Shown here piece after piece: positions 33,361 through 44,574 of a stretch of DNA of 64,000 bases (position 1 is the first letter of the stretch; every line of letters starts with the position of its first letter). The notes under the pieces were generated by a model. It saw only the letters and a list, made by a program, of their open reading frames with translations, was not told the origin of the DNA and did not search any database. The stretch lies in the NCBI GenBank assembly GCA_015680685.1, contig MNCI01002989.1, positions 873,374 through 937,373 on the forward strand. The letters are read 5' to 3'. A program made the position numbers and the translations under genes. The stretch is from Gnetum montanum (taxonomy: Eukaryota; Streptophyta; Gnetopsida; Gnetales; Gnetaceae).

Positions 33361-34040
33361 GTAAGCATTCAAAATGTTGCCATATCCTCAAAGCAACCCA
33401 AGGTAGTTCCACTACCAACAACAGGCTTATTATCCAAGTGGAGCTCCACCACAACCATACTAGTAGTACCATTAGTGGTAGCACCCATGGTCGTGGGGGA
33501 TGCCCCCACCAAGGAAGTAGTACCCTTACAGGAAACTAGATCTGTATAGGTACTATGTTTAGCAACCCATGTCTCCACATGGTTCTTTCAATCATGCTTC
33601 TTTTTAGCATCACCACTACCCTCTAGAGTATTACCTAACTCATTCTCCATCCCCTAGAGGGGAATCCTCATATGCTTACCATCCTCCTCATCCTCCAACA
33701 TATGTTCCTCCACATTCAACCCAATTACTGCCTACTTTATACATGTAGGGTGAAATTCCCATGTAGTCACAGCAATGTAATGCTACCAAGGTTGTTAACT
33801 TATAGTTGACTCTTCAATTGAGTGGTTTGAAACCCAGATCCCATAAAAGACCATTCTTCTGAACAAATAGCCCTACTAAGACCTCAGCTACTTATGTGGA
33901 TGGTCTCCTTGTGTCTCCTTCATCCTATGCATTCATTACTTTCGAGAGCCCTTCAAAAAAAATGCCACATAAGATCCACACTATCATGTTAACCCACACT
34001 ATACTTGATTGGATCAAGGTTGGCAACCTTCCTAGGAAAA
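33361..34040 (+). other. E1 gag-protease linker, Pro/Tyr/Gln-rich
   Basis: The plus strand encodes a decayed linker rich in Pro, Tyr, Ser and Gln (for example AYYPSGAPPQPY, YHPPHPPTYVPPHSTQLLPT), as often found between the gag knuckle and protease in this lineage. No enzyme motif. Confidence 0.5.
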
Positions 34041-34380
34041 GAGCTAATCTTGAAAGTCTTCTCATCTACTTATAGATTGTTGGAAATGAGCCATGCAAGG
34101 CTCTTCTTGATTTAGGTTATGGTGTTAATCTAATTTCCCACAAAATGTACAATGGTTGGAACCTACCTACTCTTAGGAAGAGCAACATCCATTTAGAATT
34201 GGTAGATTAGTCTATCACTCTTCCTTTGGGACTAGTAAAGGAAATTGTGACCATTATCTATGGGTGGTCATATCCTGTTGATTTCTTGGTAATCAAAGTT
34301 GATAATTGCAAGGGGGACTTCGCAATCATTATGGGAAGGACCTAGTTAAGCACTGTTGATGTGTGAATGAGCATTAGAGA
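34041..34380 (+). pseudogene. pol: E1 aspartic protease
   Basis: LLIYL(stop)IVGNEPCKALLDLGYGVNLIS has the catalytic triad position D-L-G at 34109-34117 in place of DSG/DTG. TLPLGLVKEIVTIIYGWSYP and VDFLVIKVDNCKGDFAIIMG follow, with IMGRT standing for the ILGR block at the end of the fold. It lies between gag and RT as expected. The active-site change makes it inactive. Confidence 0.8.
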
Positions 34381-34829
34381 TCTTTCCTTGAAGATTTCCA
34401 AGGAAAATCCATTCATAAAGATCAAGAATAAGTGAGTTCCATGCATTGCGTACAACAATACAAGGTGCAATTATTTGCAAAAACTTTGGTATATTAAAAG
34501 CACATTAATCAAAGCATGTAGATAGTGTGTAGATGAATTTGAAATCCAAAAGAGCCTATACATGGTAGTCACAAAATGGGAGGGCACTCAGTGGTTGACA
34601 ACTAATTCTGAGAGTAGCACACTTTACATGAAACCTACTGAGAGCTTAGCTTGTGCCTATGTTGAAGGCATGGATGAACTAGAGCAAGTTCATTACCAAC
34701 TCTTTGATAATGAACTTGATGGTACCAATTAGGAAGATTTGAAAATCCATGATAGTTTTAATCAAGAGCCCTTAGAGTTAAAATCTCAACCTACTAGCAT
34801 GGAATATTCATTTGTAGAAAATAGCAAGC

Positions 34830-35700
34830 TAGTGATAATCAATGCTAACCTTGCTCCTGAGTAGAAAAAGATGCTATTGAAGGTGGTCAATAAATGGCCA
34901 ATAGCATTTGCTTAGTCATATATTGAACTCATAGGAATTGATCCTAAGATGTGTCAACATCACATCATACCGATTTAGCCATGAAGCCAAAGAGGCAACC
35001 ACAGTGGTGACTAAATCCTAAATTGAAACAGATTGTCAAAGAGGAAATTGAATAACTCCCCAAGGCAAGGTTCATCTATCCAATTGTAGATTGTGAGTGT
35101 GTTATTTCACTTGTAATTGTGACAAAGAAAGGTGGCAAGTGTCGAGTCTATATTGATTTCAGGCTGTTGAACATGACAATGTTCAAAGATCATTTTCCAT
35201 TATCATTTGTGGACCAAGTGTTGGGTACTATTTTTGGGCATTGCTACTATAGATTTTTGGATGGTTATAGTGGCTATAACAAAATTCAGATAGTACCGAA
35301 GGATCAAGCCAAAACAACATTCACAAGTTCCTAGGGGACTTTTACATATCAGAAGATGCCCTTTGGTCTCTGCAATGTTCATGCAACTTTCCAACTTATA
35401 GAAGTCGGTAGTGGGGTGTAAGTCAATATGGATGACTTCTTCACTTATGGTGCTATATTCTAGTAAGCCCTAGACCACCTTGATTAAGTTCTTAAAAGGT
35501 GTATTGATACTAATCTTTGGCTCAATTGGAAAGATAGCCATCTCATGGTCCAAGAGGGCATTTTGTTGGGGCATGGAGTTTCTAAAGTAGGGATTGAGGT
35601 GAATCCTAAAACGATTCAGGTCATCCAAGGAATAACCTGCCAAGTGGAAACTGTTAAAGATGTTTGGTCATTTCTTAGACACAATGGCCACTACCAGTAA
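34830..35700 (+). pseudogene. pol: E1 reverse transcriptase
   Basis: In order: ARFIYPIVDCECVISLVIV, TKKGGKCRVYIDFRLLNMT, FPLSFVDQVLGTIFGHCYY, FLDGYSGYNKIQIVPKDQAK, FTYQKMPFGLCNVHATFQL, then NMDDFFTYG at 35425-35451, the YMDDF catalytic site with Tyr changed to Asn. It continues LIRCID-like VLKRCIDTNLWLNWKDSHL and ILLGHGVSKVGIEVNPKTIQ. These are standard gypsy RT blocks and are closest in pattern to Athila. Stops are mostly TAG. Confidence 0.9.
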
Positions 35701-36240
35701 TTCATAGGGAATTTCTCTAAGAAAGTGAAACCATTGGTCGAGCTCACAAAGAAAGATGCTTTGTTCATATGGATCAAGGAATGTAAAAAGGCATTCCAGA
35801 ATCTTAAGGAAAAGCTTCTAGAGATTCCAATTCTACAAGCACTTGATTGGTACTATCCATTTCACATCATGATGGATGCATCAAACTATGTCTTGGGAGT
35901 TGTGGTTACATAGTTAGATGATCAAACATGTTCATATTACATCCACTACACAAACCAAAGCATTGTGGGTGGAAAAATCAATTACACCATAATAGAGAAA
36001 GAGCTGATGGCATTGGTGTATGATTTGGGGAAGTTTAGATACTATGTGCTTGGATATAAGATGTTTGTGCACACTGGTCATAGTGCCATTCACTTCCTAA
36101 TGAATGAACCATTAGTGAGCCTTCATGTCATATGGTGGATGATGATCTTGTAGGAGTTTGACCTTACAATGGTAGATCAAAAGGAGACCAAGAGTATGGT
36201 TGCTAATCACTTATCTTTGTTATGATGGAATAATAAAGAG
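35701..36240 (+). pseudogene. pol: E1 RT connection and RNase H
   Basis: FIGNFSKKVKPLVELTKKDA, ILQALDWYYPFHIMMDASNY with the first catalytic Asp, then GGKINYTIIEKELMALVYDL and KFRYYVLGYKMFVHTGHSAI (TGH in place of TDH, so a catalytic Asp is lost). It ends EFDLTMVDQKETKSMVANHL, the usual VADHLSRL terminus. The NYTxxEKELxA block is typical of Athila and related gypsy lineages. Confidence 0.88.
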
Positions 36241-36359
36241 GATTAGAGCTTGATCTTTGATCAACTTCTTGATGAACTTTTCTTTGCTGGAGCAATAAAT
36301 AAACAAATGCCCACTGAAACAAAATGGCATGATGGAATCCTCACTTATCTTCTCACTTA

Positions 36360-37850
36360 AGGGATGACACAAGAGTTAGACCACCAAAAAAACAATAGTT
36401 TCTTCATTAGGCCAAACACTTCATGGAGATTAATGGATACCTTTATAAGATGTGTGTCAATCCCCTAATTCGTTAGTGTGTTCCTAATGCTGACCAACTG
36501 CATGTTTTCCAAGACACTCATGAGGCTCCTTATGGGGATCACTATGTAGGGAGACACATGGTCATTAAAATATTAATGGTAGGGTGCTATTGGCCAATAA
36601 TATTTAGGAATGTCCATTAATTCATCCCCTCTTGTGAACCTTGTCAACAAGATAGTAGGATGATCACTTGAATGGAAGGACCTTAGTAGTGGATCCAACC
36701 AGTGAAACCCTTTGACATCTAGGGTATAAACTTCATGGGTTTAATCACACCCATGTCAAATGAAAATGTGTACATAATAGTTGTTGTTGACTATTATACA
36801 AAATGGGTAAAAGCAGTAGCCATCACAGACTATACATCTTCGACTACTGCATGATTTTTACTACAAAATGTTATAAATAGGTTTGGAGTACAACATGCAC
36901 TGATTTCTAATGATGGTACTCATTTTACAAGTGCTACATTTCATAAGCTCATGCAATGCTTGGGGTTTGAGTATACATTAACAACATCCTACCACCCCCA
37001 AGCCAATGGTTAAGAAAAGGTTATCAATTAGGAGATCACAAAAATCTTAACAAGAATAATTAGAAAATATAGAAGAGACTGGGGCACAAAACTTAATGAT
37101 GCCCTTTGGGCATACCATTCAACATGGAAACTCCCTATAGGCTACTTTTCCTATGATCTGGTGTACACAAAATTACCAACTTTGCCAATTCAATCCAACA
37201 CTACTACATGATTTTTACTACACAATGTTATAAATAGGTTTGGAGTACAACATTCAGTAATTTCTAATGATGGTACTCATTTTATAGGTGCTAGCTTTCA
37301 TAATCTTATGCAATGCTTGGGGTTTTAGTATAAATTAACATCCTACCACCCCCAAGCCAATGGTTAAGAAAAGGTTATCAATTGGGAGATCATGAAAATA
37401 TTAACAAGAATAATTAGCAAATATAGGAGAGACTAGGGCACAAAATTTAGTGATGCCATTTGGGCATACCATTCAACATGGAAACTCCCTATAGGCTACT
37501 TTTCCTATGAGCTGGTGTACACAAAATTACCAACTTTGCCAATTCAATCCAAGCTTTGCACACTTTTAACAACCTGTGACCCAAACCTTGACTTGAGCTT
37601 AGCACAAAAAGAGAGGTTGATCAATCTTAACATTCTAGATGAGAGTTGATTGGTGGCCTTGTCCTTGAATGAAGTGCATAAAGAATTTAGTAAACAATGT
37701 CATGAACTTTATGATAAGGAAAGTGAAATTTCAACTAGGAGACAAGGTTCTCTATTGGAACCCCACACACATATCTCAACGAACTAAGTTACAAATGTTG
37801 TGGGAAGGGCCTTACCTCATTTATGAAACTTTTCCTTCTTGGGCGATGTG
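36360..37850 (+). pseudogene. pol: E1 integrase, with internal tandem duplication
   Basis: The zinc-binding part includes HETHEAPYGDHYVG-like sequence near 36510 and CEPCQQD near 36640. The core includes DIWGINFMGLI-type sequence near 36720 and VDYYTKWVKAVAITDYT, then ISNDGTHFTSATFHKLMQCL and HPQANGQEKV-type sequence with a stop replacing Gln. YRRDWGTKLNDALWAYHSTW follows. The core segment occurs twice because 36843-37199 is duplicated at 37200-37553. The C-terminal part reads VKFQLGDKVLYWNPTHISQR and KLQMLWEGPYLIYETFP. Integrase inserts the cDNA in active relatives; the duplication destroys the domain here. Confidence 0.88.
36843..37553 (+). repeat. 357-bp direct tandem duplication inside integrase
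   Basis: 36843-37199 and 37200-37553 start actactgcatgattttta / actactacatgattttta and end tttgccaattcaatccaa(c/g). They differ by about 20-25 visible substitutions and small indels, so the duplication predates much of the decay. Confidence 0.92.
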
Positions 37851-39187
37851 AGCCCACATAAGAAATAATTGGTCAACATGCAACAACTAAAACCTTTCCA
37901 TGAGTCTAAGTAAGCTAGTGAAATTAAAGCCTCATTGGATGGACAACTATGCTCAATCTTTCAGATCTCCTCATTTTAACTTAGTTGTGGGAGAGATGGC
38001 CATCCATGCTAGCTATATAAGTGGCTACTTAGTTTTTCTACATTTTTATTTTTACATCTTTTTGTTTCACACTTTTCTTATTTTTATACCATTTTTGTTC
38101 TACACTTTGTTATTTTTCCAAATTTTTGTTTTACAACATCATTAGTATGTTTTATTTTTCTTAAATATTTTTACAATTTCTTGTATACTTTACTTTATTT
38201 TGATGTAAATGTTTCTTGTCTTCTAATAAAAGTGCTTTATTACCAACAAGACTCAGTGATGCTATAGTTGGTTAATAATGGTGGTTATGTAATTTTTTTA
38301 TTGCTAATGTTTGATTTCTATTTTTGAATTTTGATGATCAATGACTAAGATAGGTTTCTTTTTCATGGAATAGGCACTAAGTCCACATCATCCACCCATC
38401 CACCAACTCTATGGTTTTCATGGCTTTGGAAGCATGGGGTTCTTTTTTATTAATAAAACTTTAATAAACTTGAGACCTTGATAGTTTCCAAACTTGGGAA
38501 AGATTCAAAGGTTTGAAAAGGATGTGACTTCAAGGGGAGTCAATACTCTTTATGCCTCTCTACTTGCTTGAGTGCATGTTTGTTTTCATGGATTTTTTAT
38601 TGTTCCATGTTGACTAATAATAGAAAGTTGAATAAGTCTTTGCATGGTGTGGATCCCATCTAAAAAATTCATAAAAAACATGATGGAAATTCAAACCACA
38701 CCCGTTAGATAAAATAAATAGGCTAGAAGCATTGGTTATGTGACTAGAAAGACATGTTACCCATGCCTCAAGGTCCATTCTAACTAATTCCCTTTCTCAC
38801 TTCTTGCTTCTCTTTTCTTCTTCAATAAGAAATGGTGGTGGTTATTTGTGAGAGCATTCTTATGTCTCAACGGGATGGACTAGTCTTGGAGTTGCAATGC
38901 AAAGTCACTGAAAGTGGTTGGTTTTGGTCTAGACTAAGGATGGACTTTATCAAGTCATTTAACCATGAAATTTACAAGGGACTTCATTTGACCATGATTG
39001 GGACATCCATTCCATTCTCTATCTCATCCATCAATGCTCTCCATAGCTCACCTCACTATCAGTTTTCATGTTTTTGTTTAATGTCTTAGTTTGATATTTT
39101 GAAGTTCTTAGGTAGATTCTTCAGGATTTAGTTCTTAACTTTTCATAACCATTAATCAACTATGGGTCCCACAAACTCCTTAGTTGA

Positions 39188-39246
39188 GGTTATGTAAGGG
39201 CAAAAAGGGCATAAGCCCACTATGGGGATGACCCACTTACATAGCT
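39188..39246 (+). ncRNA. putative RNA stem in the E1 spacer
   Basis: Arms GGTTATGTAAG (39188-39198) and CTTACATAGCT (39236-39246) can pair over 11 positions with two G-U pairs, enclosing a 37-nt loop with its own GGGCATAAGCCC hairpin. E2 has TGGTTATACAAG / CTTGTATAACTA at 48261-48272 / 48310-48321. Two pairs change from G-C/U-A to A-U/C-G with pairing kept. Only two sequences are available, so this is suggestive rather than proven. Confidence 0.4.
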
Positions 39247-39494
39247 CTTGGTTGGGCTAGTTAAGTTTCTTATCCTTAGACATTTTGGTAATCAAATATT
39301 TTGCATTCCCCATCAATTGTATCCAACTATGTACTCCTTAAGGCATTTCTCCAACCATTCTCCATATTTTTTGAAATATCATGTCCTCTTCATGTATTTC
39401 ATTGTGTTCTTGGCTTTTTGGGCTTTCATTTAACTCCAATTTCATTCAAAAAAATCCTTGTATTTTTTGAATTTTAACTTGGTTAATGATGGTC

Positions 39495-39592
39495 AATAGT
39501 TGCATCGACTAGGCCCAATCGACACAGCTAACCATGTTGACTAGGCCCCATCGATGAGGCCTAGTTGATGCATGGGAAAAATTATATAAATA
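39495..39592 (+). promoter_or_regulatory. U3-like internal promoter segment with TATA box
   Basis: catcgactaggcccaatcga, cacagctaaccatgttgact and catcgatgaggcctagttga resemble the repeated motifs of the E1 LTR U3 (gtcaatgaggccttgtcaac, cagctatgtcaatg). A TATA box attatataaatag follows at 39581-39593, about 450 bp before the extra ORF. E2 has ctataaatacc at the same place (48692-48703), and both are followed by a leader with similar gagctc...cctataact phrases. Confidence 0.5.
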
Positions 39593-40039
39593 GTGATAAT
39601 CACTTAGGAAATTTTTGTCATTTACTTCAAATGTAAGGGGAGTTTTTACAATTTTTTAGAGCTCAAAACCTTCTAGAGCCTATAACTTTCAAACCGTTTT
39701 TCTGATTTACTCTATTCTTCAACCTTATAGCTTTTGAAGGTATGCTTTATGTCATGGGGGCCACAAACCTTAGGTTTTTGTCATAAAAATTTTTAGAATT
39801 TTTCTAACTTCCCTATGGGTTAATGAATAAAATAATATTAAATCATCAACCTATGAGAGTTAAACCCTTCCAGCACACTCTGGTAAATTATTTAATCACA
39901 TAATAATAAAATAATATTAAAAAATTAAACTGACCATGATCACAACTTTGCCAAGTATAACTACCCCAAGGGATAAGGTATTCCAAATGTTTCAAAGTTA
40001 CACATTAATTGCTAATCCTTGCTCATGTTGTGGTTATAG

Positions 40040-42900
40040 ATGACACCTAGATCAAAACACCCATAGAAAGGAGGATCATCTCGACCAAAGAACAAATGAC
40101 CTATAGCTAGAAGGGAGCAATAAGAGAAAGTCCAAGAATAGGTAGTAGAAACTCATGTGATGGGATCTCTTTGGAAGGATCCTGAAGTGGAATCTATCCA
40201 ATAGATTCTTAAGGAAGTGACCATAACTAAACAATACCATTGAGATGAGGCACCAAGACTGATGCCAAGACTTGAGGTCACATTAACTCAAGGTTGCCTT
40301 GATCAAATCAAGCCTCGTGACATCCAACATTTAGTTCTCTAAGAATTGAATTTTGGACCATTATTAGAACATGCTCCAATATAAGTCAAGACGCAGTTGT
40401 AGAACTCTTCCATGTGGCCAATCATCACTTCCAGTGGGAAGTGGTACATGGGAGAGACATATCTCTTTTGGAATGGTAGGCAAGCAGAAGCCACTGTGAA
40501 GATCAAAGAAATTTAGGTGTTCTACTTAGTGGAAGCTATTGTGTAGGCCCTGGAGTTGCTTGATATTGAAACAAATCTGGCAAAGATCTCTACACAAGCA
40601 GATCCAAAAGCAAGGAAGAAGTGGACCTAGCAATGCTATAGAGTGGATTGTAAGGAGTATGGTGAACTTACCATGGTGGAGTGTGTATATTTCAAAATAG
40701 TAGCTTATCACCTCAATTTGATGATGAGGCCTAGTAAGGTAACTACCTTCTCTACCTGTGTGTGTTTTGCTCTGAGTGAAAAATTCCCTATGAACCTTTC
40801 AATGCTAATCTATCTAAAGATAGAGAAGTTATTTAAGGAAAATTAAAGTGGAAGGAAGGCCTTGCCATTTCCTACCTCATTAGAAAATTATGCAAAAGGG
40901 AAAAAATAGTTTGCTATGCCAACAATACACTCTAGCATACTTCTTCTACCTCTTGGGTAGAAATGATGATGGACAAGACCCCTATTACAACCAAGAAAGA
41001 GGAGCAACAACCACCACCTTCACTGCATACTCACAAAATAATATTAGAGTCCTACACTATCCTTGAACAAATGTGCAAGATTTGAGAGTAGCCTCTTATG
41101 TGAGTAGGAGCAATGAGAAGGAACAAGTTTTGATGATCCATCTATGTATCACCCAGCGATGAGTCACCTCAGCAAAGAGGCTCAAACCATTATCTAGATG
41201 AAAGTGGATGGGCCAATCTTTTTAGTCAAGAGAATGTAGTTACCCATGAGATCGAATCATAGTGCTCAAGAGGTAACAGTCTCTTTCACAACAACAACAA
41301 TTCCCAGACATCTCTAAGAATGCCACTACTTTCTCAATGCACCTAGAGGAGGATGAGGGAGTAGCTATCTTAGTGATGTAGCACCATGGATAAGAGACAG
41401 TAGTATAGGTTTCTTTTGATAGAATTTCAAAGTAATTAAATGCACCTACAACATTTTTCCTAGAATTTTTTGCACTCAAAGATGTGTAGACATTTGCAAG
41501 AATGGTTAGTAATAAATTAAGTGCAACATAGCATCAAGAATTGCTGGACCAATAGGTGGGAACCAGGAAACCGATTCCAGATGTCTTTGATATTCTGGAT
41601 ACAATCATCACATCCCAATCAGAGTTGCTAGAAGTAAGGGGAAAATGCATTACTATAAAAGGTTAAGTCAAAATAGCTTGGGTTGAAAACCAATTCCTAG
41701 CTACAAAGGATGCTAAATTAAGAGCCCACCTTGTTGAGTGCGCACTTCTTAGCGTTGAACTGACCTATGATGAAGCTTTTTGATATCTTCAAGGAAAGCT
41801 TAAGAAGGTTGAGGATGTGAAGCAAATGATGATATTTGATCAGTCCTTGACTAATGTCATCATGCATAATATCCAAAAGGCCTTGGATCAAACTCACTAG
41901 GAGAATGTCATCTTAAATGAAAATAATCATTGCCTATGAAATGTTGATGTGCAAAAGCAACATATGAAAGATTTCATCTATAAATAGGAGTAGCTAACTT
42001 AAGCAAACACTAAACTGAGGAGATTGATAATTGAAAATAGAGATCTCTCCATGGAGGAAGTTTAAGCCCTTAACCAGAAATTTGCAATAGAGGTAGCTGC
42101 TTGGAAAAATGAGGCTCTCAAATTTGAGAGAGTCAAAAATTACTATAGGGATTAGGTTGGTCTACAAAAAGAAATTAATGAAAAACATATTTATAAGGTA
42201 AAGGAAAAAGTTAATGAGGCCCTCTAGTAGTTTAAGGAAGGAGGTGATGTCTAGTAGTCTAACTTTCATGGGCTTAATGACTATAACAAGGTGGAGATCT
42301 GCATGAAGGATCTATAGATCAAGAAGATGACTAAGTACATGGAGCTTGCCAATCTCAATTATGTAAATTTGGTGAGGTTGACTGCCATACAACCATGTTC
42401 TGAATTGGAGAAATAGGTGGCTAGTTTGTATTTGCTACATGAAGCTAAGTTCAAGCATCACAAAGACACCAAGTAGAAGCTTGAGGTGGTAAATGTAGAA
42501 CTCAATGTTCTCATGCAATGCTTTGCCAATCAACGATCTACATTTGAGAACCTAGCCAAGAGACTAATTAACTAGTAGGAGCTGTAAAATGTGATAAAGA
42601 TGTTTGATGTTGAACATAAACTTTTTGTTGCTTCGTTCGTTAATGTGAAGGCGCTATACCTGACAATGTCCTATCCTTGGGATGTTTCCACATTGTTCCA
42701 CATTTTTGATGCAACATGGACCATGAACGATCCCAGGAGTAAGGAGGAGAAGATGAATGCACTATTGGACATCTTCCATCTTCCACCAGAAATTGTAGCT
42801 ACCATAGGACAGCCACAATCGCCTCAACCATTACATGTGTTTGAAGCAAGAGAAGGTTCTTTATAGCCTCAACAGCCTCCAATGCCCAGGACTATTTGAA
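40040..42900 (+). pseudogene. E1 extra ORF in env-like position, coiled-coil protein
   Basis: Begins at the ATG in gttatag|ATGACACC, with an acceptor-like AG before it as in E2. Blocks shared with E2: ELNFGPLLEHAP, MWPIITSSGKWYMGETYLFW, VFYLVEAIV, VDCKEYGELTMVECVYFKIV, YLIRKLCKREKIVCYANNT, ELANLNYVNLVRLTAIQP, VASLYLLHE, ENLAKRLIN and the end block YPWDVST ... TMNDPRSKEEKMNALLDI. Long Lys/Glu/Leu heptad-like stretches between 41560 and 42560 suggest coiled coil. I see no signal peptide, transmembrane helix or glycoprotein features, so it is unlike a retroviral envelope. Stops are frequent. Position matches the Athila env-like ORF; function unknown. Confidence 0.7.
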
Positions 42901-43161
42901 ATTCTTCCTTGTCTTCACACCATCAGAGGAATTATGTTTGTCATTTTTTATCCTAATATTCAATATGGTTTCCCTAAGCACCAAAATTTTGTAATGATTG
43001 TAATTCCATACACTTGGGAACTTAGTGTTTATTCATGTGTGTTGTTGTATTTATGTATGTCAGTAGATAGTCAATAATCCCAAACCTTCCCAAAATTTTG
43101 TAAGAAACTTTTTCTTGCGTTTGTTCTATCAAGGATGAGTTTTCATTCATTCATGGGAGTA

Positions 43162-43636
43162 TGATGAGTTGCATTTTTTGGGTTACGTCAATGAGGCCTT
43201 GTCAACATGGCCTAGTCAATGCAACCCCACTGACGCAGCTATGTCAATGTGGGATTTGATGCATTAACATGGCCTTGTTGATGTAGTATCTATTTTTTCC
43301 TAAAAATAAGTGTTCACCTACCATGTTTATAGAATATTTTGTCATAGTTGTAGTGGAGCTCTTGTAGTTTTGTCATTTAAAAGTTAGAATATTTTTCTAA
43401 CTACTTGTAGTAGGAGTCAAAGAGTGTACAGACCTTTATTCGAGTACTATTGTACTTGAGCATGTCAGTGTGTGCGGCAATAAAAATGAGCTTTTTGATA
43501 AACTTTATAGCACTTTGAAATAGATTAATTATTTATTTATGTAGTCAATGTTTTATGCAATTTCCTTTAATGCTGTAAGTTATTAAATAATAAATTTAAA
43601 CTAAATTAAGCCAAACTAAATAGTGATTATGTAGAT
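43162..43636 (+). repeat. E1 3' LTR, truncated
   Basis: Starts tgatgagttgcattttttgg after a weak purine tract (catgggagta). It follows the 5' LTR through gagtcaaagagtgta, ggcaataaa and aatagattaatt to about tagtgattat, then similarity stops abruptly. About half the LTR is missing, so a deletion or rearrangement ends E1 here. Confidence 0.82.
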
Positions 43637-44574
43637 CTAGGATAACATTAATGCTAGATGAATCTTTAATCACAATGAAAATAGCCATAAACATAATACA
43701 ACTACATACTAAAAAAAAAAATTTATCTACCAAGTGACTTCTAATTTATTCCCACTAAATAAAAGTAAAGAGGATTTCTAGCTAGAGTACATGGCTTATT
43801 TTTGGAGGCTGAGATACTCTATGACTAACCATGAGATGGTGTTAGATCCATCTCCATCATTTATGTGTGCCAAGGATAGCACATGATACCTATTATAGGA
43901 TGAGTTCTGATGTTTTATTCCTTGAAAACCAAACATTCAACATTATGCTATGGATCATTAAGAATTGATAAGATTATTTGGACATGAGGCTAAATATTTA
44001 ATAGTATTGTGATGGATTTGAGGAGCACCTCCAATGCCAACAATGCTTCTTGAAAGTTGAGATGACATCGAAAAGAAACAAAAAGTTGTATTTTTCTTTG
44101 ATTTCATCATGGTTATGATTTGAGATAGAGATTTACCTTTAAGAGTAACATCCTTGATGGTTGGTACTAGCTAGACTAAGTATGATATGGGAGTAATCGA
44201 CATAGTGATAATAACAAGGGAAGTTGTGCTATGTGTAACCTAAAAGGAGGCTTTCTTCTTATTTTGGATAGATTGTTTGATTATCTATTCTTTCTTCTTT
44301 ACCTTTTCATTTGCTACTACTTCTTTTTGAGCTTGGATTATGCTCTTGATAGGTGGCATAGGACTAAAAACTAGAGATGATTTCTATGACTTATATAGGA
44401 GAGAATGGAAAGATGGTGAAGGAACAAAATATGATAAAATAGGGAAATAACCAATAGGATGAGATGTAGTATGTAAAGATAATTGATTCATTGGAGGAGA
44501 TAAAGAATAGCTGAATGTGGGATTTAATTTTAGAAGAGCTTCAACATAATGAGGTATTATGTCAATGATTAATT
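43637..44574 (-). pseudogene. unrecognised coding-like fragment between E1 and E2
   Basis: On the minus strand about 43980-44570 forms one frame of nearly 200 codons with about four stops, mostly TAG. It includes IPHYVEALLKLNPTFSYSLS, HPIGYFPILSYFVPSPSFHS, MPPIKSIIQAQKEVVANEKV and TTSLVIITMSITPISYLV. It is Pro/Ser-rich then Lys-rich, and runs opposite to the flanking elements. 43637-43980 shows nothing. Neither end matches an LTR, so this is filler DNA at the E1/E2 junction of unknown origin. Confidence 0.35.

Larger units (their letters stand above)
37854..40039 (+). other. E1 spacer between integrase and extra ORF
   Basis: No long ORF is convincing, although E2 has the same arrangement (47032-49241). 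Shared parts, in order: a T-rich tract of repeated tttttatttt/cattttt phrases (38030-38200; E2 47100-47300), the motif acatgttacccatgcct (38752; E2 47718 and 47803), a potential stem (39188-39246; E2 48262-48320), a TATA box (39583; E2 48692) and an AG|ATG start. Such conservation suggests a non-coding control region or long intron for the downstream ORF. Confidence 0.6.
30521..43636 (+). mobile_element. E1: Athila-like Ty3/gypsy element with post-integrase ORF
   Basis: Order on the plus strand: 5' LTR 30521-31433, primer site 31435, gag, protease, RT, RNase H, integrase, a 2.2-kb spacer, a long extra ORF (40040-42900), then the first ~475 bp of the 3' LTR (from 43162), where the element is cut. 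PR-RT-RH-INT order is gypsy-type. The tRNA-Asp-type primer site and extra ORF downstream of integrase are features of the Athila lineage. Every ORF is broken, mostly by TAG/TAA where relatives read Gln. The element is about 13 kb. Confidence 0.88.

Noticed and set aside
40040-42900. Retroviral envelope gene
   Set aside because: The position fits, but no signal peptide, transmembrane segment or Cys/glycosylation pattern is visible in either copy; called an unknown coiled-coil ORF instead.
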